Part shown: positions 53,074 through 62,038 of the stretch, piece after piece | Numbering within the stretch: the stretch's first letter is position 1 | Layout of the letters: every line of letters begins with the position of its first letter | Assembly: GCA_034003325.1 (NCBI GenBank) | Contig: JAVEYW010000006.1 | Coordinates: 210,561-274,560 of the forward strand | Source of the DNA: Desulfobacterales bacterium | GTDB lineage: Bacteria; Desulfobacterota; Desulfobacteria; Desulfobacterales; JAFDDL01 | DNA length: 64,000 nucleotides | Direction: 5' to 3' | Notes under the pieces: model-generated | The model's database searches: none | Told to the model about the DNA's origin: nothing | The model's input: the letters and a program-made list of their open reading frames with translations, nothing else | Position numbers and translations under genes: made by a program

Positions 53074-54236
53074 ATACCACACTGAGAACCGAGATTACCG
53101 TGGCCGACATCTGCGACGGATTTGTGTACAACCAATTGGAGGGAAAGGGGCTGTACGGGTTGGGCGGAAAGCTCACCATTCAGCCAGAGTACCAGCGGAA
53201 CTACATCTATGCGGATGACGGCGGCAATAAGGAGGCGGCTGTGATTCACTCGCTACTAAAGGGGTATCCGCTCGGGCTGATCTACTTCAACAAAGTCGCG
53301 GAGGACAAGTTCGAGGTGTTGGACGGTCAGCAGCGCATCACCAGTATCGGACGGTTCGTTACAAACAAGTTCGCGATCATGGATAACGGCAATCCGAAGA
53401 ACTTCGACAGCTTGCCCGCCGACCAAAAAGCTAAAATTCTGGAATCGAAATTGCTGATCTACGACTGCGAGGGCACGGAGACCGAGATCAAGCAATGGTT
53501 TGAGACTATCAACATCGCAGGTGTGCCCCTCAACCCCCAAGAACTCTTAAACGCCATTTATTCCGGACCGTTCGTGACGTTTGCCAAGGCCGAGTTCAGC
53601 AACAGCCAGAACGCGAACATCCAGAAATGGAGCGCGTACATCAGGGGCAGCGCAAACCGTCAGCAGTTCCTTGAACGGGCGCTGGACTGGGTGAGCAAGG
53701 GCGATATTGGCAGCTTCATGAGCGCTCATCGCAACGATGACAATATTAATGGGCTGAAGACCTACTACGACAGTGTCATCGACTGGGTGTCGAGCGTGTT
53801 CAGGGATGTTGAAAAGGAGATGCAGGGGCTGGAGTGGGGACGGCTCTACGAGGAGTACCATTCCAAGTCATATGATCCGGCCAAAGTGTCCTCAGAGGTT
53901 AAGCGACTTTATAGCGACCCATACGTCAGGAAACGTCGCGGCGTCTTCGAATACATTCTTGGAGGTTCAACCGATACGAAATTGCTGGATGTCCGTGTTT
54001 TTGACGAAGCTACAAAGAAATCCGTCTACGCCAAGCAGACTACAGTTGCCGAAGCTAATAGCGTATCAAATTGTCCGCTCTGCGCAGTCGGCCATGATGT
54101 CAATAAGAGCAAAGTCTGGATGCTTTCAGAAATGGACGCTGATCATGTAGCAGCGTGGACCAAGGGTGGTCCCACAGATCGCAAGAACTGCCAGATGTTG
54201 TGCAAGACTCACAATCGTGCAAAAGGCAATCGATGA
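53070..54236 (+). CDS. DUF262-HNH nuclease (GmrSD-like)
   Basis: A 388-residue protein. The N-terminal DUF262 domain (residues about 10-150; GKLTIQPEYQRNYIY, VLDGQQRITSIGRFV with the D-G-Q-Q-R motif) resembles ParB-like NTP hydrolases of GmrSD enzymes. A helical middle region leads to a C-terminal HNH nuclease: CPLC, DADHVAAWTKGGPTDRKNCQMLCKTHNRAKGNR. GTG 53070 overlaps the methylase stop. It is the probable restriction subunit, replacing a classical EcoRI-like nuclease. Confidence 0.9.
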   Translation: MNTTLRTEITVADICDGFVYNQLEGKGLYGLGGKLTIQPEYQRNYIYADDGGNKEAAVIHSLLKGYPLGLIYFNKVAEDKFEVLDGQQRITSIGRFVTNKFAIMDNGNPKNFDSLPADQKAKILESKLLIYDCEGTETEIKQWFETINIAGVPLNPQELLNAIYSGPFVTFAKAEFSNSQNANIQKWSAYIRGSANRQQFLERALDWVSKGDIGSFMSAHRNDDNINGLKTYYDSVIDWVSSVFRDVEKEMQGLEWGRLYEEYHSKSYDPAKVSSEVKRLYSDPYVRKRRGVFEYILGGSTDTKLLDVRVFDEATKKSVYAKQTTVAEANSVSNCPLCAVGHDVNKSKVWMLSEMDADHVAAWTKGGPTDRKNCQMLCKTHNRAKGNR

Positions 54237-54440
54237 AGGTAAACAACAGCCCCAATAAAACCATCGAGGCGACGTCCCAAAGGCCACGCCTCATGGCAGC
54301 CGTTCATTCAAAATTTGAGATTCGATACTCGTATCCTGCATGCGTAGGTACTACCGAACTGACCGTACAGCTCTCCAGTATCATAATGTCAACCAAATCA
54401 GGTAGGCGGAAAAATGATTTTCGCGTGGAGAAGTGAGCTC

Positions 54441-55034
54441 CTATTGCCCTCGTTGACCGCAGTAACGTTCCCTCAATTCCAAATGCTCCCTGGAACGTAG
54501 GTACTTTTCAACGACATCCCTTGCCTCACTGGCCAACCGTTTTGCCTTATCCTCCCCATACTTTTTGATGCTGAAGGTCTTGTTTCGATACCGCCGGCGG
54601 ACGATGCCATCCTCCTCAACATATTCGATCCACACAGCGGAATATCCAAGATTGTGCCTGTTGTAATAGGAAATGGTGCCGTCCTGCTTCACATGTTTTC
54701 CGATGCTCATGTAGTCGTGTCGCTGAACCCCACATTTCCCGAACTTGTTGTCGACTCTCGGCGTTGTGTAACAGGGCGGAACCCCGCCGGACCAATCACC
54801 CTTGGCCTTAATCAAACCTCGAGATCTGAGTTCCTGATATTCCCAGTCCCTCCAGTCCTTCGCCCAGAATAGAGACTCCTCCTGTCCACCCTCGTATTCA
54901 TGGAAATAAAACCGCCTGTGAGAAATCAGCTCCGTCTTACCCTTAACTGACTTTGCGAAACGGACCCAATAGTGAGGACGCTGCTTTTCATAGGCCACCA
55001 GGGTGATGAAAGCCATATCTGCCTGCTCTTGCAT
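54441..55034 (-). CDS. AP2-like domain protein
   Basis: A 197-residue protein rich in Arg, Tyr and Trp. Residues about 125-185 (YSAVWIEYVEEDGIVRRRYRNKTFSIKKYGEDKAKRLASEARDVVEKYL) look like an AP2/ERF-type DNA-binding domain as found in some phage and HNH proteins; two other Arg/Trp-rich stretches precede it. AGGGAG lies eight bases before ATG 55034. It is convergent with the nuclease gene. Function unknown. Confidence 0.65.
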   Translation of the reverse strand: MQEQADMAFITLVAYEKQRPHYWVRFAKSVKGKTELISHRRFYFHEYEGGQEESLFWAKDWRDWEYQELRSRGLIKAKGDWSGGVPPCYTTPRVDNKFGKCGVQRHDYMSIGKHVKQDGTISYYNRHNLGYSAVWIEYVEEDGIVRRRYRNKTFSIKKYGEDKAKRLASEARDVVEKYLRSREHLELRERYCGQRGQ

Positions 55035-55305
55035 AGGATGCTCCCTGAAATGCTTTTATGGATCAGGCTTTATATAAAGGGATGAAGGGGAGGATGTAAA
55101 GGGCTGTGGTTTCCGTTGGGCATTACCGGGGGGACTTTCTGCTTGAATTGGATGCTGGTGCTATGGGATCGTATGCTAAACATGTTGCTGATCTGAACTG
55201 TTGGGACTTATATGCAACGATCATAGCCCCCTCTTGAAAAGGCCGACCAGGTGGCTACGGCTCAATCCCCTTGACATCATGCCTTCCCAGACTAACACTA
55301 TCGGT

Positions 55306-55986
55306 ATGTGCGGAAGATATGCTTACATAGGTCCCATTGGAGGAGTCAGAAAACTGGTCGTCATTGGTGACTGGGACTGGTTACCAGATTCCAACTACAA
55401 CATCTCGCCCACTCAAGAAGTACCCGTCCTTCTGAAAGAAAGAGAGCAGATTCACATCCGGCACCTCCACTGGGGGCTCATTCCATTCTGGGCTAAAGAT
55501 CCTAAAATCGGCTCCCGGATGATCAATGCGAGGTCCGAGACCCTGGCAGAAAAGCCCTCCTTTAAAAACGCGTTTAAGAAACACCGGTGTCTGGTACTGG
55601 CTAACGGATACTACGAGTGGACTGGGACCAAAGGGGATAAACAACCCTATTTCATCACCACACTCACCGATGAACCTTTTGGCTTTGCCGGCCTGTGGGA
55701 AACGTGGACCGACAAGGACAGCGAAACTACGATTCAGTCATGTACCATCATCACAACCGAGGCAAGCCCTGTCATAGAGCACATCCACGAAAGAATGCCG
55801 GTAATACTCAATCCGGAAATATATCAGCATTGGCTCGATCCAGAACTTCAGGACCTCAACGAACTGATCGGGATGCTCGAAGTGGGTAAGGTTGAGGAGT
55901 TCAAGTTTTATCCTGTCTCACGTGATGTGAATAGCACGAGAAACAATAGGCCTGATCTAATGCAGCCCATCAATTTGCAAGAGTAA
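55306..55986 (+). CDS. SRAP (YedK/HMCES) protein
   Basis: A 226-residue SOS-response-associated peptidase that crosslinks to abasic sites in single-stranded DNA. It starts MCGRY, with Cys 2 as the catalytic residue after removal of Met. NISPTQEVPVL, WGLIPFWAKDPKIGSRMINARSETLAEKPSFKNAF (Asn) and HERMPVIL (His, Glu) are diagnostic. I chose ATG 55306 because Cys must be second; the frame is open from 55201. It is five bases before the ADP-ribosylglycohydrolase gene. Confidence 0.95.
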   Translation: MCGRYAYIGPIGGVRKLVVIGDWDWLPDSNYNISPTQEVPVLLKEREQIHIRHLHWGLIPFWAKDPKIGSRMINARSETLAEKPSFKNAFKKHRCLVLANGYYEWTGTKGDKQPYFITTLTDEPFGFAGLWETWTDKDSETTIQSCTIITTEASPVIEHIHERMPVILNPEIYQHWLDPELQDLNELIGMLEVGKVEEFKFYPVSRDVNSTRNNRPDLMQPINLQE

Positions 55987-55991
55987 CATTC

Positions 55992-56762
55992 ATGATTGGT
56001 GCAATCGCCGGCGACATGATTGGTTCACCCTACGAGAGGCACCCCATAAAGACCAGGGACTTCGAGATCATCGTATCCGGGTTCACAGATGACACCGTCC
56101 TGACGGTCGCGGTGGCAAATTCCATACTTACTGGCGCCGGGTATGCTGAATCCATCATTGATTTCGCACAAAGATACCCGAACTCGGGCTATGGAGCATC
56201 TTTTCGTGATTGGATGTGGTCCGGGGACCCGAAACCTTACAATAGCTGGGGCAACGGTTCCGCAATGCGAGTTTCTCCGGTTGGATTCGCCTTCGAAACG
56301 GTAGATGAAGTGCTGGAAGAGGCTAAACGATCCGCAGAGGTCACGCACAATCACCCGGAAGGAACCCGGGGAGCACAAGCAACTGCTCTGGCAATCTTTC
56401 TGGCCCGGAAGGTGGGGAATAAAAAGATCATTCGAGACGAAATCGCCGGACGCTTCCCTTATGATATGAACCGGACAGTTGATGAAATTCGTCACGGGTA
56501 CCGGTTTGATGTTTCGTGCCATGGATCTGTCCCCGAGTCCATCATTTCATTTCTGGATTCCTGGTCCTACGAGAGCGCCATCAAGAATGCAATTTCTTTA
56601 GGAGGCGATGCCGATACCATGGCGTGTATTGCCGGAGGAATTGCCCAGGCATATTATCGGGACATACCGGGGTGGATCGTTGAGGCAGTAAGTGAAAAAT
56701 TGCCAGCAGATTTGATGGAAGTTGTCGTAAGTTTTCAGGAGAAATTTGGGTGCGGTGTCTGA
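55992..56762 (+). CDS. ADP-ribosylglycohydrolase
   Basis: A 256-residue DraG/ARH-type enzyme. It starts IGAIAGDMIGSPYE; FTDDTVLTVAVANSIL and SLGGDADTMACIAGGIAQAYY carry the acidic residues that bind the two Mg ions. Such enzymes remove ADP-ribose from proteins or nucleic acids. ATG 55992 follows the SRAP stop, suggesting an operon of DNA- or NAD-damage functions next to a TIR gene. Confidence 0.92.
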   Translation: MIGAIAGDMIGSPYERHPIKTRDFEIIVSGFTDDTVLTVAVANSILTGAGYAESIIDFAQRYPNSGYGASFRDWMWSGDPKPYNSWGNGSAMRVSPVGFAFETVDEVLEEAKRSAEVTHNHPEGTRGAQATALAIFLARKVGNKKIIRDEIAGRFPYDMNRTVDEIRHGYRFDVSCHGSVPESIISFLDSWSYESAIKNAISLGGDADTMACIAGGIAQAYYRDIPGWIVEAVSEKLPADLMEVVVSFQEKFGCGV

Positions 56763-57277
56763 TCCGATGGAAGGGAACTTCCAGTGCGAACTGGATACTT
56801 GTGGAATTGGATTGTGTGCTAACGGTGGTGCTGATTGAACTGTGATGTGAGGGGATGTGTTGGTACTGCTGATATGGAGACTGGTACTGTTACCGGAACT
56901 GCTATTGATATGGAGACTGCTACTGCTACCTCTACTGCTACTATAACTATTTTATTACCACTATCCGGCATTTCCAGCCAGATTTTCAAGTGGAATTCCC
57001 ATATGATTTCGATGGGATAACCGACCTATTTCGGATGGGTTTTCTGAAGCATGAATTTCCCCACAAACCTGATTCCCACCCTGGTCAGATCGTGCCTCGC
57101 AAATTATTGTAATTACGCCTGATACATGTTTTTCGTGACAAAACGTTCAATTTTTGGGCAGATCGTAATTACATGGTGGAGGGTGCTATTTACACTCACT
57201 CCCGGTGTAACGAAAAAATGAAACTGCCGGACAATAATTTTTTCATCTGACAAAGTTGAAACGGAATTTGTCTCACA
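56763..57277. other. Non-coding region with low-complexity repeat
   Basis: 515 bases. From about 56870 to 56945 runs a low-complexity series of (G)ACTG(C)T and GGAGACTG units. The rest shows no gene; the frame 56835-57020 only reflects the repeat (TGTATDMETATATST). Confidence 0.6.
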
Positions 57278-59221
57278 CTATGTCTCTTCATCCAGCTGCT
57301 CATTTGCCTTCAATACCGCACCAATTGCATTCCATATCTGATCCTCCGGTGAGGTGATAGTGACCTTGATCTGGTTACCTTTGGAATTCGAAACTGGTGA
57401 AATTTTGAACTTGCCGTTAATTTTCGAATTCTTGAAGGCTGCTTCAACTTTTTCTGCTATGTCATTTTTGGACTTCTGAAAGTCCTCAACTGCTTGCTGT
57501 TTTTTCAGTGCGGATTTAATTTGGTCTACTTTTTTCGTTAATGAACCTGCTTCACCTTGTAGAATGTCAGGATATTCCTTACCACTTTGTTTTTTTAGAT
57601 TTTCGATGCGGCTATTGAGCTCTTCCTTTTCAAGAGAAAGGAAATTGTCTGAATATTTACATCCGAGAACATCATGCACGGACAGCTCAGATAGATTGCA
57701 GCAATGGAAAAGGTTATTTGAAAACCTTTCGAATGCTCTTGTCGTCTTGGGATAAGTTTGCAAATGATTCAATAACGCTGCGATATCATCTTCAGTGAAA
57801 TCTTTTTTCCCGATTTCAAGTGCCGCGGTAGGGCTGATATTGCCTATATGAACAGCCTCCTGGATGTCCTTGTTTTTTATCGATGCCAACTTCAAATAGC
57901 GTCGTACGGTTCTGGTGTCTTTTTGAATTAGGTTTGAAAGACGATTCTCGATCACACTTTTTGATAGACGCTGAGGTTCCAATTCTCGTTTTAATCTGGC
58001 GCATCCTTGAGCAATCTCCCATAACGACAGATTCTTCCGGGCCAGATTTTCAGTGAAGCTGATTTGGTAGGCCTTATCATCCGGTACTGTCTCATCAAGA
58101 ATTCTGGCTGGTACAGTCGTACTTGCATAACTATTCTTTTTTCCTAAAGCCACCTGTAGAGCAGCCATTCTTCTGAAACCTGAGATCAATTGGTACAGTT
58201 TGCCATTACTGGTAGAGCGTTTTCTGACAATGATGTTATTCAGAATGCCATTGATCTTGATCGAATCGACCAGGCGTCCGAATTCGGCTTCGTCAGAACT
58301 GAAATCATCCTGTCTGAATTTGAATTGAACATTGCCGGCATCCAGATCTATTTCTTCGGCTTTAATGTACCGGATAGAGCCCTTTTGGACAGCGCTGACC
58401 AAAAACGTTCTGATGGCATTAGCCATGGCCATTGCTTTATCTGAACAATTCGCGTTGGTATCTCTTATCCCGGCTTCCTTCAGCTCGATTTGCATGCTTT
58501 GCATAGGCAATTTTGAATCGTAGAGAGCTTGATTCAATCGGTCTCTATTCCGGCCACAGTACCATTTTTTTCTCCCTTCCACGATTATAGGCTTAGTAGG
58601 GGCTATGGCAACTTCCAAACCGCAATTGCGAAAATTTTCAATTAGCGGCCCAATTGTTTTTTTAAAATCAGCAGTGTACTTTGGTGCTCCACTCCATTGT
58701 CCATAACCAATAATTGCCTTTAATTCAGATGCGTTATCTTTGTATTCAGGTATTAGCTTGGCGACTTTGAGTGAATTTTCATCAGCAATGCCGTGGATAT
58801 ATAACACATATAACATGTCATAATTATTGATAATATGTTTTTTGAATTCAACAACCTTCTCATAAAATAGTGACTTCAGGGCAGGTGAAGCTGCATCACT
58901 TTCCTTGTAAAAGTCCGCAATGAATTTATCGGGATCAGCGTTCTGAACGCCGGCGGTTGACGTCTTGAGGAACTCTTCATTAATGACCGCGTAACAATCC
59001 AACTGGTCGGCCAGCTCACGAGTCAGCTTCCCAGTATTTGTATCGTCCTTATTATGTCCATGTGGCGCAACCAGTAGCACGCTACAATTGCCCGACCGAC
59101 TTGGGCAGATTTCCTCTATCCAAGGGGACTCTTTGGCTTGAAGAGGTGCTGATCTTGTGGTGAGATCTGCTGGATCGGCCGTAACAAAATTGGGTCTCTT
59201 GATCATTGTTTGAGATCCCAA
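57278..59221 (-). CDS. N-formylglutamate amidohydrolase-like domain fused to ParB
   Basis: A 647-residue protein. Residues about 45-280 resemble N-formylglutamate amidohydrolase: VLLVAPHGHNKDDTNTGKLTRELADQLDCYAVIN with the P-H-G metal motif, and MQIELKEAGIR at the end. From about 283 a ParB/Srx domain follows (IRYIKAEEIDLDAGNVQ, LVDSIKINGILNNIIVRKRS, YQLISGFRRMAALQVAL, ISFTENLARKNLSLWEIA, with the G-F-R-R and E-N-L motifs), a helix-turn-helix (SVIENRLSNLIQKDTRTVRRYLKLASI), and a coiled-coil tail. ATG 59221 or 59206. It is followed upstream by a TPR gene on the same strand. Confidence 0.82.
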   Translation of the reverse strand: MGSQTMIKRPNFVTADPADLTTRSAPLQAKESPWIEEICPSRSGNCSVLLVAPHGHNKDDTNTGKLTRELADQLDCYAVINEEFLKTSTAGVQNADPDKFIADFYKESDAASPALKSLFYEKVVEFKKHIINNYDMLYVLYIHGIADENSLKVAKLIPEYKDNASELKAIIGYGQWSGAPKYTADFKKTIGPLIENFRNCGLEVAIAPTKPIIVEGRKKWYCGRNRDRLNQALYDSKLPMQSMQIELKEAGIRDTNANCSDKAMAMANAIRTFLVSAVQKGSIRYIKAEEIDLDAGNVQFKFRQDDFSSDEAEFGRLVDSIKINGILNNIIVRKRSTSNGKLYQLISGFRRMAALQVALGKKNSYASTTVPARILDETVPDDKAYQISFTENLARKNLSLWEIAQGCARLKRELEPQRLSKSVIENRLSNLIQKDTRTVRRYLKLASIKNKDIQEAVHIGNISPTAALEIGKKDFTEDDIAALLNHLQTYPKTTRAFERFSNNLFHCCNLSELSVHDVLGCKYSDNFLSLEKEELNSRIENLKKQSGKEYPDILQGEAGSLTKKVDQIKSALKKQQAVEDFQKSKNDIAEKVEAAFKNSKINGKFKISPVSNSKGNQIKVTITSPEDQIWNAIGAVLKANEQLDEET

Positions 59222-59249
59222 TAGCAGGCACTTTTGGTGTCACTAAAAC

Positions 59250-59696
59250 TCATGTTGCCTCGGAATGGTTTTTAGCCGCTTCAATTTTTTCTTTAATATC
59301 AGGAAAACTTGGATCAAGTCGGGCCACTTGTTCATAGTCCGACAATGCTTTCTTATAGTTTTTCAAATCCATCCAGCACTCACCTCGGTAAAAATATGAC
59401 CACGTATCATTAGGATTCATTTCCAATTCTTTGGTATAATGAGCAATTGCAGATTCGGGATCATCCTTCCTAAAAAATTCCAGGTTTCCTAAATAGAAGT
59501 GTGGGGTTTCACCATTTCCAGAACTGTAATTTGAATCCCGGTAGATAATTTCTTTGAACATTACATACGCTGTTTTTTTCCACTCTATCCCGCTTGTATT
59601 GATAAAAAGAACGGCTTTCTGAAACAATGCATCTATATCCATGCCTCGTATTTCATCGAGGCTGACAACTAAGTCTGAAAATTCCGGCTTGTCCAT
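59250..59696 (-). CDS. Tetratricopeptide repeat protein
   Basis: A 148-residue protein. From residue about 65 it contains TPR helices: TPHFYLGNLEFFRKDDPESAIAHYTKELEMNPNDTWSYFYRGECWMDLKNYKKALSDYEQVARLDPSFPDIKEKIEAA. The N-terminal 60 residues are acidic. AAGGAAA precedes ATG 59696. It is transcribed into the amidohydrolase-ParB gene, which starts 29 bases after its stop, so they form an operon. Confidence 0.85.
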   Translation of the reverse strand: MDKPEFSDLVVSLDEIRGMDIDALFQKAVLFINTSGIEWKKTAYVMFKEIIYRDSNYSSGNGETPHFYLGNLEFFRKDDPESAIAHYTKELEMNPNDTWSYFYRGECWMDLKNYKKALSDYEQVARLDPSFPDIKEKIEAAKNHSEAT

Positions 59697-60126
59697 TTAT
59701 TTTCCTTTCCTTGGTATTTAAGGCACGGGTCTCAATTCAAAGCGCTCCTTATACATTTTGATATTTCTGGGCTACTGGTGATTCCGAAAAACGCTATTGT
59801 TTGTATGGCGCTGGGACTATGGATAAAAAACCTATCCTGTTTTCATATCGGCATGATGGGGGAGGGCTTTAATTTGATGGGGTGGAATAGGGAAGAGGCG
59901 AGTCGTTTTTGATTATCAGTGAGGGCCTGATGAATGGGGAATGCCTTGCACTCAAAAGTTGGAATTCGGTGCTGTTTTCTGGTACAAAAATGGGACACGC
60001 TGAACGAACCATATTTCGCCCATTTCGTTTATTTCAGTTCCGAAACGGTCTCTATGATATTGGAATTAGGGCAAAGCCTTGACTATCAACGGTTTTTACA
60101 ACTTATAGAAAATATTAGAAATCGTA
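59697..60126. other. Non-coding region at the right end of the island
   Basis: 430 bases. It contains the promoter of the TPR/ParB operon on the minus strand and nothing else I can support. The plus-strand frame 59934-60206 ends in a translation of tRNA sequence and is spurious. Confidence 0.55.
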
Positions 60127-60171
60127 CTCATAACCCGAAGGTCGCTGGTTCAAATCCGGTCCCCGCTACCA
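60127..60171 (+). repeat. Right attachment site (attR), tRNA-fMet 3' half
   Basis: 45 bases repeating the 3' half of the tRNA at 30605-30649 with four mismatches (positions 19, 26, 33 and 35 of the repeat), ending in CCA. No 5' tRNA half precedes it. The changes keep T-arm pairing except for G-T pairs. Confidence 0.85.
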
Positions 60172-60183
60172 TAAAAATCAAAT

Positions 60184-60213
60184 GGTTACAGGTAAAAAGC
60201 TTGTAACCCTTTT
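60184..60213 (+). terminator. Displaced tRNA terminator
   Basis: GGTTACA (60184-60190) and TGTAACC (60202-60208) pair; five T residues follow. It lies 13 bases after attR, in the same position as the terminator after the intact tRNA, so it is probably the original host terminator. Confidence 0.75.
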
Positions 60214-60372
60214 TCACTTTCAGGGATTTTGTACAACCCCTGTACAACTTTTTTAAAAGGCAACCCCTTAAAACTCCTTTTAATCCATGCCCCGAAATAA
60301 TCCCGCTTGACACCCTGTGTCCGGTCCGCATAGCCTGATCGAAACCCCTGATCAAAAAAAGGAGGATAACCC

Positions 60373-60579
60373 ATGGACAGATTCGCCGAATTGAGGAAGG
60401 AATATCTGAAGAATCGGGACAAGAAATTTTACAAGGAACTGAAGGCTGCAAAGGACCTGGAACGCCATTGTCTGGAAAAGAGCAGATAGGCGCAGGAGCG
60501 GAAAAACCTGTTGATGGAAAGCGGGCTGAGGGATTACGAGGCGGACGAAATCGTACGGGCGGAGATCTGCCAGGCGTAA
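60373..60579 (+). pseudogene. Amber-interrupted 68-codon ORF
   Basis: A very strong site (AAAGGAGG) precedes ATG 60373. The frame codes RFAELRKEYLKNRDKKFYKE and continues AAKDLERHCLEKSR, meets TAG at 60487, then continues AQERKNLLMESGLRDYEADEIVRAEICQA to TAA at 60577. Both halves are helical and charged and look like one protein. A nonsense mutation is likeliest; pyrrolysine insertion is a remote possibility. The family is not recognised. Confidence 0.6.
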
Positions 60580-61380
60580 CCGATTACCGGATCACCGGGA
60601 AAGATGCGCTCGGGGCAGGCAAGTCGGAAACAATCAGTGAGGCAAGGCCGCAAATCAGCTTATCCTTTTATGATATTCATGCCGGCAACCTTTCCTAGGT
60701 TTCTCAGAATCCTTTTCAAAAGACAAAATTTACCGATAACATTGCGGCAACTCTTCAGGCTGGAATCAAGAGCCCATAGAGCAGGGTCTTACCGTTATTA
60801 CCCTGCCCGAAAAAGATTTCGAAAAATCCTACAGCTCAGAATTAACCGTTCCGGCGTATTTGATAGTTTTATTTACCGGGCCGCCACTGGTTACCATTGC
60901 TGAAGATATGACACCACGGTCAGGACGAAAATCCGTTCACACCCAAATGCCCCTGATGGAAAGCCGGCCTATGTTTAATTTGCCGCCGCAAATCATCCAA
61001 CACCCTCGTCAAATGTTTCTGCCGATCCGCCGGCCAATCCGGGCAGAGGATAACACCATTACGCCGGATTTTAAATTGTATGATTTCTGTTTGAAATTAT
61101 TCTCGTATCAAAGTGTTGGGTGAACCATAGATCGCCATGTGCTATCACAGCAATTAAGAAACCAAAAAAAGGCAACTATTTTAAAAAACAGCTAATAGCC
61201 GGTAATGTTAACGGTTTGACAGATTTTGTGATATGCTACTGTTATCTGGAATTGGCTATTTGGGTTCGCTGATTCCGCAGGTTCGGAAGTACCGCTTTAT
61301 GTGATGGCTTTATCATCTTTGCAGGATCAACAAAATGTGGGCATGGCAAATAGACCCGGATAATTAAAGGAGGTTCAATA
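60580..61380. other. Non-coding region
   Basis: 801 bases. No gene supported. A candidate promoter for the universal stress gene is listed at 61216-61245. Confidence 0.5.
61216..61245 (+). promoter_or_regulatory. Candidate promoter of the universal stress gene
   Basis: TTGACA (61216-61221), 18-base spacer, TGTTAT (61240-61245), about 135 bases upstream of the start codon. Confidence 0.4.
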
Positions 61381-61827
61381 ATGGACGCGAAAAAGATATT
61401 ATGGCCGACAGACTTTTCAGGAATATCTGAAAAAGCCTTACCTTATGTAAAATCGCTCACCCAATACGGAGCAGAAGTCCACGTTCTTTACGTAATTGAG
61501 GATATTGCCCACCATGATGGGTGGTATGGTTCCTTTGAGGGAAAACATGTCAAGGAACTCATGGAACATCTTAGCAAAACAGCAACTAAACGGTTGGGAC
61601 AAATCTGTGAAAAGTACCTTGATAGCTGTCCACTTTACATCAAACATATAGCAATAGGTGACCCCGCTAAAGAGATTCTAAAGTTGATCGAAAAGGAGAA
61701 GTTGGATATAGTGGTTATGGCTAGCCATGGGGAAAAGGGCAATTTTCGCTTTGGCAGTGTGGCAGAAAAAGTCGTGAAGAATTCCCCTGTTCCGGTGACT
61801 ATCATCCCCGTTGAGCTGAACCAATGA
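61381..61827 (+). CDS. Universal stress protein, single UspA domain
   Basis: A 148-residue protein beginning KKILWPTDFSGISEKALPYVKSLTQYGAEVHVLYVIED. LDIVVMASHGEKGNFRFGSVAEKVVKNSPVPVTIIPV contains the nucleotide-binding G-x2-G-x9-G-S type motif. A strong AAAGGAGG precedes ATG 61381. It is followed by a flavoprotein gene about 210 bases on. Confidence 0.92.
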   Translation: MDAKKILWPTDFSGISEKALPYVKSLTQYGAEVHVLYVIEDIAHHDGWYGSFEGKHVKELMEHLSKTATKRLGQICEKYLDSCPLYIKHIAIGDPAKEILKLIEKEKLDIVVMASHGEKGNFRFGSVAEKVVKNSPVPVTIIPVELNQ

Positions 61828-62038
61828 TGCCCATCCTTAATGTAGTGAAAGAAGCGACCGAATTAACAATGGATCCAATTAACCTTAATATATTTCCAAA
61901 CAAATCGCTGGGCGCGCCCCGACATCGGCTCCACCGCTGGGGGGTACATCCACTGCCGGCAAATGTGACTTCTCTCCTATGCCTAATTTTTTTAAGTCCA
62001 CATCTTATCCCTAATCACGCCAAAAAGGAGGGATTAAA

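Noticed and set aside
56835..57020. Frame coding METGTVTGTAIDMETATATST
   Set aside because: Only reflects the low-complexity repeat.
59934..60206. Plus-strand 90-codon frame ending NPKVAGSNPVPATI
   Set aside because: The end again is tRNA sequence in frame; no ribosome site or family features.
60128..60451. Minus-strand frame ending VAGTGFEPATFGL
   Set aside because: That ending is the well-known false translation of tRNA sequence; it is read from the attR fragment.
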